Source: Trachythela sp. YZ-2020 (lineage: Eukaryota > Cnidaria > Anthozoa > Malacalcyonacea > Clavulariidae). From it: 64,000 nt of DNA. Every line of letters begins with the position of its first letter. Position 1 is the stretch's first letter. The stretch is from positions 3,781,501 through 3,845,500 of the forward strand of contig JADLSH010000145.1 in the NCBI GenBank assembly GCA_016169945.1, in the 5' to 3' direction. The notes beneath the pieces are model-generated. The model saw only the letters and a list, made by a program, of their open reading frames with translations, did no database searches and was not told where the DNA came from. Both the position numbers and the translations under genes were made by a program. Shown in pieces: positions 1-11,656 of this stretch.

Positions 1-43
1 AGATTTGGGATGTCATCGTTGTTAACACCCTTTTATTTCACAG

Positions 44-3000
44 GAGGACACGATGCACAGGAATTTAACTGTTCATGAGGTTTTGTATTATCAAGCTATG
101 TTGCGCTTGCCTGCTGGAACCTATACTCGAACCATCAATTACAAGATACGACAGGTAATTTGATTAATACAGTGGCATAGGATAGAAATAGAATCTTGAT
201 AAATGATGACGTACGGCTATAAGGAGATGTTCTTCACGTTCATTGGAAGTAGTAAATGAAAATGGCTCCCTTTAACGAAGTGAGTCTTAAATTTAGACTT
301 CTGCATGTCTTAAATATCTGCATTGACCCTATTCCTTTATATTTTAATGAAATATAGAATACGTTCCTAACGTCCATTTGCCCAATATTTAAATTTACTT
401 GCTTCTTCTCTACACCCTACATTTTTATCTGCTCAATTAACTTACATTTCTTCGCGTTTTAGACACTCAACATCTTAGAAATCTCTCATGTCGCAGATTC
501 CCTCATTGGTGACGAGGTATACGTACACTTAATACGTACACTTATTTTAAACTTGTTAATAATCTTGTTATTTTAAACTCGTTAATTTTCTCTCGCAGAA
601 ATCGAATATAAGTTAAATTCCTACCTGTGCAATGTAAACACATGGCTCGTAGCCAACAAATGAACATTAAACATTAAGAAAACAGAATTTATGCTAATAG
701 CCTCAAAACGAAGATTAAACCAAATACCAGGCAACCTCCAAATGACAATTAATGATTCACACATTAAACAAGTCAAACAAAAGGAGGTGCTAGGAATCAT
801 AATAGACGAATAATTAAAATGGAAGAAACAAATCAAGATACTCGCGACTGCTATTGCCCTACTAAGAAGGGCCAAAGCATTCGTGTCTGAAAACGACCTA
901 ATTCGTATGTATAACTCCTTAAGCCTCTTACAGACGAGCAAGTTTTCTATGACAAGTTTTTATATACACAAGTTTTTATGTGTACGTACAACAAATTTTC
1001 TATGACAAGTTTGTGGTTTTCTGACCGCAATGATAGCTAATACAACAATAGATTGCTGACCAACCGCACCTAAGTGCTCAAATTACTTTGACAAGTTTTC
1101 CTTGTTGACCCTTACAGACGAGCAAAATTTGTACTTTGGCAATTTTTTCTATGACAAGTACACTTGTTCAAAAGCTAGCATGCTAGCTTTTGAACAAGTG
1201 TACTTGTCATAGAAAAATTGCAACATACCGTTCTGTTAAACGAGCAAATAAAACTTGTCATATAAAAACTTGTCATAGAAAACTTGTTCGTCTGTAAGAG
1301 GCTTTAGTAGTCCCATATTTTACATACTGTTCAACCGTCTGGAATGACGGCAACCACACAAATCTCGAGAAACTTTATAAGATGCAAAAAATGGCTGCTA
1401 GAAAATGCAAGATTAACCTGGAAGCACTCTGCAGGATCCCCTAAATTCAACCAGATTCAAACTGTACAATTATGGTTCTTTCGTTAATGTATAGGAAACA
1501 AGAGGTATTTCTGGTGGACAACGAAAAAGAGTAAATATTGGTATGGAGTTAATCGCGGATCCAACTTTGTTATTCCTTGATGAACCTACAAGGTTGGTTA
1601 AACATAGACACAAAGATTTCTATTGAATCATGGTTTTAAAAATCACTATAATAGATTACGTGCTGAAACGCGTTTTTCTGTTTCAGTGGTTTGGACAGTA
1701 CATCAAGTTTATCTGTGTTGAAGTCGTTGAGAGCTGTGGCTGAACAAGGAAGATTGACTGTCTTGTGCGTTATTCATCAACCACGTTTTGAAATATTCAG
1801 TAAGTGAAAACGTTTTATAAATATTTATGAAAGAAAAATGACTGCACAGAGGGAGAAACAATTTACTAGAAAGCATGACCTATAGAGTTCTTGTTAATTT
1901 TAACTCGATACATATCAACAGTTTGGTTCCTTCTGCAATTTCACTGGCTTCGAACGTCGACCTGCAAATTTTATAGTTCTGTATTTTTATGCTCACCTTA
2001 GTTTATGGAAAATTCATGCACTTTCACGGTTACTGAACGTACTCCACTTTATTAACCGCGTGACCTTGTGCATCCTATCCGATGTACAACCCTTGCAAAA
2101 ATACACCTAACAAAGTCTTTGTTCAACTGATGAACCTCTCGACATTTCTAAGAGAATTATGCCCAAACATTCGGGACAATTTCCATGTGAATAACCTCAA
2201 TTTAAGTATAATCCCGATCCTAATCTTAACCGTTATTCTAACCCTAATGCTAATCCTAACCCTAAATTTTTGTGACGTCATTTCGAGATAATCGCCTAAA
2301 ATTCCATCTTCATATAGATATGTTCCACAACATCTTACTCCTTGGTCCTGGTGGTAAAACAGTTTATCAAGGAAATGTGCCTGATGCTGTTCCATATTTC
2401 TCATCTCTTGGCTTCAATACTCCTGCTAATGTCAACCCAGCTGACTTCTATATGGATGTTATCGGAGGGTCAGTCAACACAGGAGATGAAGAAATAGATC
2501 TATTTGAAGCCTGGAAGAACAAATCTGGCGCTGAAGAAGGAAGTACCTCTCAAGAAGAGGAGCCAAGGTGGTCTAGTTCTGGACCTGAAGGTGGGATATA
2601 CAGCTTGCATACATGGTTTTGCAGTGTATTGCTCTGCTAAGGCTAAATTACTACTACGCGATTGTGAGAAGATTTGGAGTGTTGAAACCCCTTAAGCAAC
2701 AGATAATTCCTAGAACTTTGGATAGTAGGCCTAACATCTTCCAAAATCAAGGCAAGAATTCGTAGAATTAATAAAGCGTAAAATTCATGGTGATATTTAA
2801 AAGTCCTTATCAAAATATAGTCAAAATATCGTCTTGAATTTTGTTCTTATTTTAAACAATTCATATTCATGATTTCACAATATGTTGTTACTATTCGGAG
2901 GATGTTTTTGTATCTGAGCATGCGCAGATATATTGCGAGCATGTGTATCTGTCAGAATGTGGAGTATTACACAGTAAAGATACTTTTAAACTCTTCCCCT

Positions 3001-6000
3001 TCCTAAAGGGCAAGTAAAATAATCGAACAGTAAAATGATAAAAAGTAAAGTCGAATGGACTTTACAACCTGTCACGGACAAAAAGTAACTCAATGATTCT
3101 TAACCTGTTTAACGTTATATTTTTGTAGAAACACGTAATCTACCTAACCCGCTTTCTCAATTATTTACGTTCACTAAACGAGAATTTCTGCTTCAAATCC
3201 GTCTGGTAAAAACTTTGCTTATCGACGTTTTCCTCGTATTCTTTGCTGGTGGTGTTCTTGGAGCCTTGTACCTTGAGGTAGGCCCGTTCTTTATATATAT
3301 CATTCACAGTTGGCGATTCTATATGAAGTTCCAAACCAGCTTGAGTCAATTTTATGTTGGCGCATATGCGTACGAGACAGTGGGCAGGGGGCGGCGCAGT
3401 TGCCAAAAATACAAAAATTAGAAAACCAGGGCAGACCGCATGATTACAAAATGTGTTCTTTACAATCTTCCTTAAAAATTCGGGCAACCTTTCTAGTGAC
3501 CCCCCCCCCGAAAATGATCGGCCCCGTAGGTTTACTACTATTATTATACGTTGTAGTCACTACGTGTCTTCTGATTGGCTAATTGCTTACAGTTAAATAC
3601 GGCAATCACGCAACCTACAGATAACTGAGCAGATAACCGAGCGGCAGCTTTACATACAATAATAAAAACAAGAAAAAGCAACATGAATATACGATGTTTT
3701 TTTGCGTAAAAAAAACACTCTTTTGAAACTTTTATCAGAACTCTAGTAAGTAAATTAGGTTTATGATATTTTGTCGTTCTTGTTTTAATTTTATAATTGG
3801 TTTTTACCCCAATATTTTAGAATTGTTTTGTGCGACAATCGTTGTTTGTACAATTGTAACCGGGGAATTATTTTATAATTAGTTTATAGTAAACTTATTT
3901 TATAACACCATTTTACTTTGCTAAATTGAATCATGACCGATAGAAGAGATAGACCTGGCTTAGAAGATCAACCATGTAGCGAAACATAGCGTGCGAACGA
4001 GAATCAAAATCGAATTCCCGAACTAAGACTCTCGATCATGGTCGGGAGACCTTGACTCGCTGAAAACGTTTGTTGATAACGTTTTGAACTTGGAAGGAAC
4101 ATGGTCGTCACCCGGTGGAGAAAATAAGTTATTTGTGAGCGCCGAAGCTAGTATATATTGGTGGAAAAATAAGAAATTTCTCATGGTTGAAGGGAAACAG
4201 GCAAGCAATGTTGATCGTTTACTTACGATGCATATAGTTGGTGACTTCGACGGTCAAAACTATAATACTAGTCCGTCTCATAACTCGTGTAAATGTTCTG
4301 ATGCCGTGAGAAAACATTTCGACAAGTTTACAAGCGAGATCTCGCCATGAAAAGTTACACTGCGTTCATATGAGACGAAAAGTTTTCCCGTGTACCGAGA
4401 TCTCGCTTGTTGACAGGCGAGATCTCGGTGACCGGGATAATGTTTTCCCCACATGAACACAACATATCCACAACCTTCCCGCTTAGCGGGAAAACTTTCA
4501 TTTCCACAACATCAGAATTCCTTGGAATTTAGGAGTAAGTACAGAAAATTGAACAAGGTTGTTCACGATTAATCCAACTACGTAACGTAAGTTCAAAGCA
4601 GCCATATTTGTTTTATCAGCCAATGTATTTTATAATTACCATTTTTATAATAACCAGCGCAGCAATCAACAAATTCACAGAGCTAACCAACACAAGAATA
4701 CCTTTCAAAATGCCTCATTAATTAATCACATCACTACTATCAAAATAAGGTGGTTGAAGTAAGTTGAAGTGGAAAGAGTAATGGCACCTTCAGTTTCTCG
4801 ACGACAATATGGATATAAAGGTCACTAGTTAGTAAGATCAATAACATATTTGTAGGTCGTACGGATCATTTTCCATCCATGCTTCAACGAACCCCACCTC
4901 TTGATGTCCCACATGAACTCCTCGTCAAAGAGAATGAGATCTACAGAGCATTATCATCGCTTCAAGTAAGTAAGGCGATCGGACCAGACAACATCCCGAA
5001 CAGACTTTTGAAAGAGTTTGCGTCGGAGTTAGCCCCTATCATCCGGGACATTTACAACCAATCAGTGAGGGAAGGGTTCATTACATCCCTCCTCAAGTCT
5101 TCTATTGTCACCAAAGATGACCGGTTTTAAGGCCATCGAAAATGATCTCCGACCAATTTCTCTCACCTGTTCAGTGGTGAAGATTATGGAGGGCTTTACG
5201 TGTACCAGACTTTTGCCCCAGTTAGAAGACAAGCTTGACCCCCGCCAATATGCTCGTAAGGAAAAACAACAGATGCCCTTCTCCATATGCTGCAAGCTAT
5301 TTATGAGGCAGTAGATAGTGGCGAGGCAGGTGCCCGAATTTTCTTCGCAGATTTTAGCAAAGGGTTCGATCTTATTGACCACACCATCCTAATGCAAGAA
5401 CTGAATTAACTACAAGTCCATCTGCGCTTCTGAGTTGGATTGCTGCAGCCTTCCTAACCAACCGGAAACACGCTGTTAGAATCGGAGGAGTTCTATCAGA
5501 CTGGCAGACTCTGAAAGGTGGAGTACCCCAAGAGACCAAACTGGGAGTTATTCTTCTCATAGTCATGACTAACAATCTGCTTTCTGACTGGCACCTTCGC
5601 ACCAGTCGATGATACGTCTGCCCTGGAGATTATTCCAAGGAACTCTATTAGTCTTCATAATTTCGCCATGGATCATAACATGAAGTTCAATTCCATTAAA
5701 TGTAAAGAGATGCTTGTAAACTTTCTACACAATCCTAACTTCTGACTTCATCCTATTGAAATAGATAACAATGTTATAGAGCGTGTGAGGACTTATAAGA
5801 TCTTAGGTGTTATTATGGACAGCGACTTAAAGTGGAACAGTCACGTCGATCACATCGTTAAGAAGGCAAGTAAGAAATTGTATTCTCTAAGAGTATTGCG
5901 TAGAGCTGGCGTTAACCAGGGTAATATTCTCAAAGTATATCTAAGTACAGTACGACCAGTGCTAGAATTTGCCGTTCCGATGTGGCAAGATATTCCGGAT

Positions 6001-9000
6001 TACTTATCTGATGCAATTGAAGTAGCAAAAAAGGGCACTTAAGATCATTTATCCAGAGACTGAGTCGTATACAGAGGCCCTAAATCTTGCGCAGTTATCA
6101 ACTTTGAAGGCAAGAAGAGACCTGTTGCGTGTTAAATATATGGACAAGATGAAGTGTAAGGACCACCATTTGTTTAATTTATTACCAAAGCCAGTTGTTT
6201 GTGATCACCATTTTAACTTAAGGAGGGTCTCAGAACAATTTTATCTATTTAATGACACTACTGCTTGTAGAACAAAGAGAGCACAATCCTTTTTTATCTT
6301 TAGATACTTTTATTAGCTTAGTAATACTATTGCTATGTAAATATTATACTTTCATATTGAGCCTGTAATTAGTAATTTTATATTGTAATGTATTAAGCTC
6401 GTTAATTCAGTCATTGTAAGTACAAGAGAGTTTTAATAAACTACTATTATTATTATTGAAGGATGTTAATAACAATGCAATGTATAATAAAACAATTATT
6501 GAATTCGGTTTTTGTCACATCCGGAATTATCAAGGTCTCGGTAAGTGTTATCAGTCGCAGCCTTCGGTTCGCCTGATAACACTTTACCTTGACCTTGCTA
6601 ATTCCGGATATCACAAAAATCTTATCCAATTAATTGTTTATTATATGGTATGACTCTATTGAGATCATGCGTAAAATAAGTAACTTTCGAGCAAAATAAA
6701 CTTTCGAGATGTCAGTGGTGCTGTCTGTAAACCTATTTGGGCAAGAACTGCATGTGGATTTAATTTCAATTTTCTATCAGCTAATTCTTTCACTCGTAAT
6801 TGTATATTGATACAGGTGAAGTTAGAAAAATTCACTGGGCTTACTCGTATGAGCGGAATGGCTATAGGACTGACTGCAATGTTGGCATCTTTGAGATGTT
6901 TTGGCAACCATAGAACTACATTTTGGAGGTAAATAGACTGTTATATTCGGCGGTTGAGTTGTGTAAAACTACCTGAAAAAATTGTTGTAAACGTTAGTAG
7001 GCTACCGAAGTAAGCACATGCATGCTTTGGAAGTTTTTGCCATTTCGTTTGAACATCGAAAATAGCAATTTCGGCATTTAACTTACTTAAAAACAAACAA
7101 GCAAACAGTATTTTTTAACTTTTAGAGAAAGCGCTGCTGGTGTGAACCGTGTTAGTTATTTTCTGGCAGTAAATTTTGCTCAATTGCCAATCTTGGTTAT
7201 GATGCCTCTGGTCTATCTTAGTCTTCTTTACACGCTGACGTCACCACGATGTAAGAACATAATATATAATATTATATAAACTTTAGAAAACTGTTTGAAG
7301 CTTGTCAGCCTTGAAGATTCTAACGTTTTGGGCGTTTAACTTCGTCGGGAATTTACTAGTAGCTTAAACCTCAATCCGAGAAAAAAATATCATGTTTGTA
7401 ACATATTGCTGGAAATCTCCCATATTACATATATAGCCTATATACCGCTCAATTTGCCAACACTTCGTTTTAATTCCGGCTGAATATAAGCCCGCGTGTA
7501 CTGCGTGTGTTTAGTTGCATGGGTAAATCAATATATTAATTCCTATTTTTAATACAAGATAATGTAAAAAAATTGACAATGTTTTAGGATTTTCACGGCA
7601 ATATTTGTTCACTTCTATTAATTAAATACATGCAAATACAAACCACAATCCTGGCACTGACCAAAGATGGTGGCCAAACCTCTGCAATTTGAACAGTTTA
7701 GAACTGGAAGAGCTATCCAGTATAAATAAAGATAAAGAAGTTCAATTTTTATATCATGATGTCGATTTTTCGACGCAGTGGGAACTAGGCTTACATATAT
7801 ATATATATAATCAGGAGTTAAACACAATATTTGCTAATTATGCCTTTTTGTTTTATTTTAGCATATTTTTCCGCTCATTATACTGCAGTGTTTTGTGCTC
7901 AGCTATGCTGTTCTGGTCTTGGTTACGCCATTTCCACGATCTTTAATCCCAAAAGTTCTCAAATGGCGTCTGTCGTGGTAATTTTGGTAATGGCCATGTT
8001 GTCAGGTCAGTATATAGCTGAACAATTCACGATATATTAAATTCCCCAAACAATTATTCTTTACTTCGTTTTAGTGTTGTTTTAGTCAACTAGAACTAAA
8101 ACTAAAACCCTCTTTTAGTCATGCCTAAATAAATTAGTCAACTAAAACTAAACTAGAACTAAAGCAATTTTAGAGATAAATACTAAAACAAAACTTGAAC
8201 TGAAGCAAAATCAACATCAACAACTAAAACTAAACAAGACTAAAATTATTCTGCTGAGAACTAAAACTAAACAGAAACTAAATATTTATAACTGGGACTA
8301 AAACTCGAATTTATTCAACAGATTATTTCTTTTGTATGAATTATTTTTGAAATTTTCGAGATGACGTACTTCGGAAATATTCGTGCACGATCATAAACTG
8401 TCGCCGTCGCTTCCCGCCATTAATTGCAAGTTCCAATTTAGGAATTTTGAATCTCAAATATAAAATTTCTGATGCCTTTCCCTCAGACGAGCATTTGTGT
8501 ACAATACATACTGAATTTGAACTATAGAAAACTAAAACTACAGTAGTTGTTGGCTTAAACTAGAACTTAACCAAACCAAAACACAGTTCACTGGAACTAA
8601 AATTAAAATGAAATTTCTCTTTCAAACTAGAACTAAACTAAAACTAAAACGAATTTCCTGTTTGAAACTAGAACTAAACTAGAACTAAAATGAAATTCCT
8701 GTTGCAAACTAAAACTAATTAAAACTAAAACTAAATTCAAATCACCATACTAAAACAACACTACTTCGTTTGTGCCCATCAGTACCGTACGTACAATTTT
8801 GCGTGAGCTCGCTCTCCGTTCGCACGGAGTGCATGAAACCAAACTAATTCGAGGCCCTATAACCTCATGGGAATTCGAAACAAAAAAGTTTGGTCTCGTT
8901 TTTGCCGCAAGTGCTCCTCAATTTGACGGCGGCATTTGAACAGTGGAACCGGTGTTTTTCAAGAAATATTTAACGTAATGGATAAAAATCATGGAATTTG

Positions 9001-10221
9001 TGGGAGTAAAATGCTGTTTTACATAATAGAGTTTTTTATGACAATGGCTTGTTCAAACTTTAACTTAGACTTTTATATTAAAACTGTGTCTTCTACACGA
9101 CTGTAAGAAATTTTGTTCAAACATAATTTGATAGTGTAAACCTCCCTCAACCTTTTCTGTACTTTTACAAAAATACATGTATATCGATGGAACTATATAG
9201 ACTCATGCAGTTCCAAAATATCAACTAGTTGAAGTAGTTCAGTTGTTATAGAGCGTTAGACTATATAGCGATTTGTCAGCTTGCACGGTGTGGAGCCACT
9301 CACGGTAGCATCACCTAAAATTAATTTACCTGAGTTCTAACACAACAAGTCATAAGATTTATCGAAAATCTGTCTTTATAATATTCGCGAAAGAAACAGC
9401 ATTCGGCTCGTACAATCACGCGAGAATATTACGTCATGCTAAATAATCCGCCATTTTGGGTAGCGTTATCGTGGATTTCAACGAAATGCCTTTTACGCTT
9501 ATATCCTGCGAAATACTGATAGTTATAAAACAAGCGATATCTCGCTAGAATCCTTGAACAACGAGGAGTATTTTGGTGTATAGTTTGTTGTTTAGCATGT
9601 TTATAGAACTCGAGTTATTAAGGAAGTTTGCGTACGTATTAATGTCGGCCATGTTGGATTTCATTTTAATTAGTTTGAATTTGCCCAATGGAATTTTTCA
9701 CCCAAAATGGCGGAAGCCAAACAATTACGATGGTGTTGGGCCAACAATATTGTTTAAACAAGCCTTTAAATACTACTTATTTTATAGAAATAGTTGCTCA
9801 GAAATCGTACATTTACTAGATTCAAAGAATAGTTGCATGGGAGCCACCTTAAATTGTACATATCCCAACTTACCAAAACAAAAATAGTGGTGTTATCATG
9901 GAAATATCAATATATTATCTAAATTATTTTCATCCAGGTTTTTCTCCAACATTGTGTAAACTTGATGATTTGGATTTCTTTGGACCACTTGGTTATAACC
10001 TGTCCTACGTCCGTTGGTTTGTCGAAGCTCTATTTGAGAAAGAAGCTTTACGTTATCCAGATGTTGATCGTCCATTACGCGATCGCATTGCTTTCCCTGA
10101 CCACTATACCTTAGATGGAAATTATGCTTTCTGTTTGGGAATAATTGTTATCATGGCTGTGGTGTATCGTTTGATTGCTTTATGTTTCTTGCTTTTTACC
10201 AATCGTGGAAAACAACAGTAG
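44..10221 (+). CDS. ABCG-family half transporter, 3' part (10 exons; 5' end outside window)
   Basis: Exons: 44-154, 463-516, 1495-1592, 1687-1799, 2318-2567, 3130-3277, 6816-6928, 7126-7250, 7862-8005, 9938-10221. All borders are GT-AG and phases are continuous, giving 479 codons and TAG at 10219-10221. Exons 1-4 carry the C-terminal half of the nucleotide-binding domain: signature ISGGQRKR, Walker [10 protein letters not shown]-loop SGLDS and the switch histidine in VIHQP. Exon 5 holds the post-NBD segment with NPADFYMDV, typical of ABCG proteins. Exons 6-10 encode the membrane domain with several hydrophobic helices and a C-terminal SYVRW block before the last helix. NBD-then-TMD order is the ABCG half-transporter layout, so it should dimerise in a membrane and export lipid-like or small hydrophobic substrates. 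It resembles the white/ABCG24-28-like branch, but the subfamily is uncertain. Walker A lies upstream of the window. The exon 5 donor (after 2567) was chosen because it alone keeps phase with exon 6. Confidence 0.9.
600..1440 (+). pseudogene. LINE reverse transcriptase C-terminal fragment, split by a MITE
   Basis: Plus-strand translation, with stops and frameshifts, gives the region after the RT active site of a CR1/Jockey-like LINE: a WLVANK-like segment, a [11 protein letters not shown] block, LGIIIDE, and beyond the insertion [14 protein letters not shown] and KMAARK. Removing 922-1303 plus one copy of its TTA duplication restores the reading frame across the gap. It lies in intron 2 of the ABCG gene and is non-functional. 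Confidence 0.8.
922..1303. mobile_element. MITE, PIF/Harbinger-like, TTA target duplication
   Basis: A 382-bp insert bounded by TTA at 919-921 and 1304-1306. The inverted ends begin AGCCTCTTACAGACGAGC and stay similar for about 40 bp. It has no coding capacity. The centre (1141-1220) is a second near-perfect palindrome with 40-bp arms and no spacer. A 3-bp TWA duplication is typical of PIF/Harbinger elements, so family assignment follows from the duplication and terminal repeats only. Confidence 0.8.
2212..2266. repeat. Degenerate telomere-like repeat (CCCTAA variants)
   Basis: About 55 bp of imperfect hexamers (variants of TAACCC, CTAATC and CTAACC) in ABCG intron 4, resembling an interstitial telomeric tract of the TTAGGG type used by most animals. 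Confidence 0.5.
3530..3850 (+). repeat. Dispersed repeat, family R1, 5' part of copy 1
   Basis: Shares most of its sequence with 27412-27776 in the same orientation. It starts near a GTTGTAGTCACTACG segment and runs through an AT-rich stretch to TTTTGTGCGACA. The 3' part of the same copy lies at 6459-6655 and is separated from it by a LINE. No coding capacity. Confidence 0.7.
3851..6458 (+). pseudogene. CR1/L2-like LINE, degenerate, inserted in repeat R1
   Basis: Comparison with the uninterrupted part of R1 copy 2 places this insert between about 3851 and 6458. An ORF at 4084-4350 (WSSPGG motif, FTSEISP end) may belong to the first ORF of the element. From about 4880 the plus strand encodes broken [19 protein letters not shown], a frameshifted fingers region, [18 protein letters not shown], then [14 protein letters not shown] and a C-terminal tail. 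Several frameshifts and stops make it inactive, and no intact YADD motif was seen. It ends in an (ATT)n tail at 6446-6458, usual for CR1/L2-type LINEs. The stretch 4330-4500 carries GAGATCTCGC inverted segments, probably a nested MITE relic. Confidence 0.75.
6459..6655. repeat. Dispersed repeat, family R1, 3' part with hairpin
   Basis: Matches 28530-28715. It contains a hairpin: TCAAGGTCTCGGTAAGTGTT near 6530-6550 pairs with AACACTTTACCTTGA near 6580-6596, with flanking CCGGAATTA also inverted. It lies in ABCG intron 6. Confidence 0.7.
6930..6992. repeat. Half copy of the 45608-45762 fold-back element
   Basis: TTCGGCGGTTGAGTTGTG followed by TAAAACTACCTGAAAAA matches one arm of the fold-back element at 45608-45762. 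It starts within about ten bases of the donor of ABCG exon 7. Confidence 0.6.
8060..8765. repeat. Low-complexity ACTAAA-rich tract
   Basis: Two blocks (about 8070-8310 and 8520-8755) of degenerate repeats of AACTAAA and GAACTAAA units, with less repetitive DNA between them. It lies in the large ABCG intron 8006-9937, where I see no exon. Confidence 0.7.
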
Positions 10222-10337
10222 AGATTTATAGCAGTTTATTAGTAGTCATGATTGTAGTCATGTTTATGTTTCTTGCTTTTACCAATCGTGGAAAACAACA
10301 GTAGGGATTTATAGTAGCTTATTTGTAGTCATGATTA
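10179..10337. repeat. Tandem duplication covering the ABCG stop codon
   Basis: About 75 bp containing the last codons, stop and start of the 3' UTR of the ABCG gene (10179-10254) is repeated at 10263-10337 with few differences, including one T fewer in a T run and a G after the second TAG. Only the first copy is needed for coding. Confidence 0.85.
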
Positions 10338-10947
10338 TTAATCAGTTATTATAGCAATATTAATTAATTCGTATGATTCTTGCTTAGTACTAACCGTGGA
10401 ACTTGTACTAATATTATTGCTGCCGAAGGCAGCCTCCTATTCTTGACGATGTGTTTTTCTCGCACCAGTCCGTTTCCGGTTGGCTGAACTATGTAGAGCA
10501 AACGACAACTCGATTTTATGTTTGTACGTACGGATGATCAGATTTATGACGTCACAGAAATTTTTAAAAATAACGTACTCCAGATCGCGATTTGACTTTC
10601 CGAATACCCTGGTTGAGACTCGCGAACACCACCATGAACCATTACAATTTGTAAACACGTTACGCGCGCCTCGTGCCTGTTGTTGCCTGTTGTTTCTTAC
10701 GTCTGGCTGTTTATCGAAAATATTTTTCAACGTAAGAAAGATTTGATCACAAATAACAATGTGTTTTGGTCGAATTATTTTACCCATTGAAACGAATGAA
10801 TCAACTGTATTTTTATTAAACTTTTAGGTGCTGCCATACAACTCTTCATATAAACAAGTGGAGTAAAAAATCTGTTTGAGCTTGATAGAACATCGTACTT
10901 CAAGGTATAAATAATCACAGTGATAGTTTATTATTAATATCGTTATT
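10338..10947. other. Intergenic, no feature recognised
   Basis: AT-rich DNA after the ABCG gene. A short palindrome GCTGCCGAAGGCAGC lies near 10421. ORFs on both strands at 10437-10787 overlap and match nothing I know. Confidence 0.5.
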
Positions 10948-11397
10948 ATGGGAATATCAATTGAGCAATATCGTGCCCGCATTGGAACACATAATTGTAT
11001 ACGAATGAAAAATTACCCGACTTGTTTGCAAGATAGCTTTCCTCGTATATTGTTGATGTTATTTCAATTGGTTATAATAATGGTCATTATGTTAATAATA
11101 TTTGTTCGTATATGTTACTTGAGCATATTTTGTGTGTCACCACTACATCCGAATTTAGCAAGCCATTGTGCCTCTGCTACACAAATTGAGCATGCCATTG
11201 TGCCACTGCTACAAACAAAATCGGCAAGCCATGAACATTATGCTGCCATGCATGTTATATTGATTAATACTAGTTATGTTGTGTTTATGTTGGGCTATAT
11301 ATTTAATAAAAATTTGTGGTGCATTCTATTATTGTTTCAAACTTTATTTTGTCTTACCTGTAATCCCTGTATAAATATAGCTAAAGCATGCTCATAG
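10948..11397 (+). CDS. Unrecognised ORF, 149 aa with hydrophobic segments
   Basis: The product is not recognised. The ORF begins MGISIEQYRARIGTHN. A strongly hydrophobic segment follows at about residues 31-60, rich in Ile, Leu, Val and Met. A polar middle carries a short internal repeat (SHCASATQIEHAIVPLL, then a second partial unit), and a second hydrophobic region covers about residues 108-137. It would be a small protein with two or three membrane segments. The hydrophilic N-terminus looks like a deliberate coding start, but the AT-rich hydrophobic remainder could be chance. It lies between the ABCG gene and a hAT-like element, so it may be a mobile-element relic. No splice or promoter evidence was found. 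Confidence 0.25.
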   Translation: MGISIEQYRARIGTHNCIRMKNYPTCLQDSFPRILLMLFQLVIIMVIMLIIFVRICYLSIFCVSPLHPNLASHCASATQIEHAIVPLLQTKSASHEHYAAMHVILINTSYVVFMLGYIFNKNLWCILLLFQTLFCLTCNPCINIAKACS

Positions 11398-11656
11398 GTG
11401 TTACACTACGTCCCTTATTTAGCATTCTTGGTGCTCACATGTTTTCTGAATGATAAGAAATTTCCAGTTCTGCAATAGAACTGCCGTAGCGCAATACTAA
11501 GCAAAATAAGAAGATATTTTGCAATTGTGTACCCAGCCCCGGGTTATTTACTTATATGGGTTAAAAGCCTGCATGCATTTCACTGGCTGGCTCCTTGTCA
11601 GTGAGTGACGATAGTTTATAGATTCTTATAAGTTCTGGCCTCGTACTCAGACATTT

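Noticed and set aside
2504..2695. Possible extra ABCG exon or extended exon 5
   Set aside because: Extending past 2567 breaks the phase with the next exon, and the sequence does not resemble ABCG proteins.
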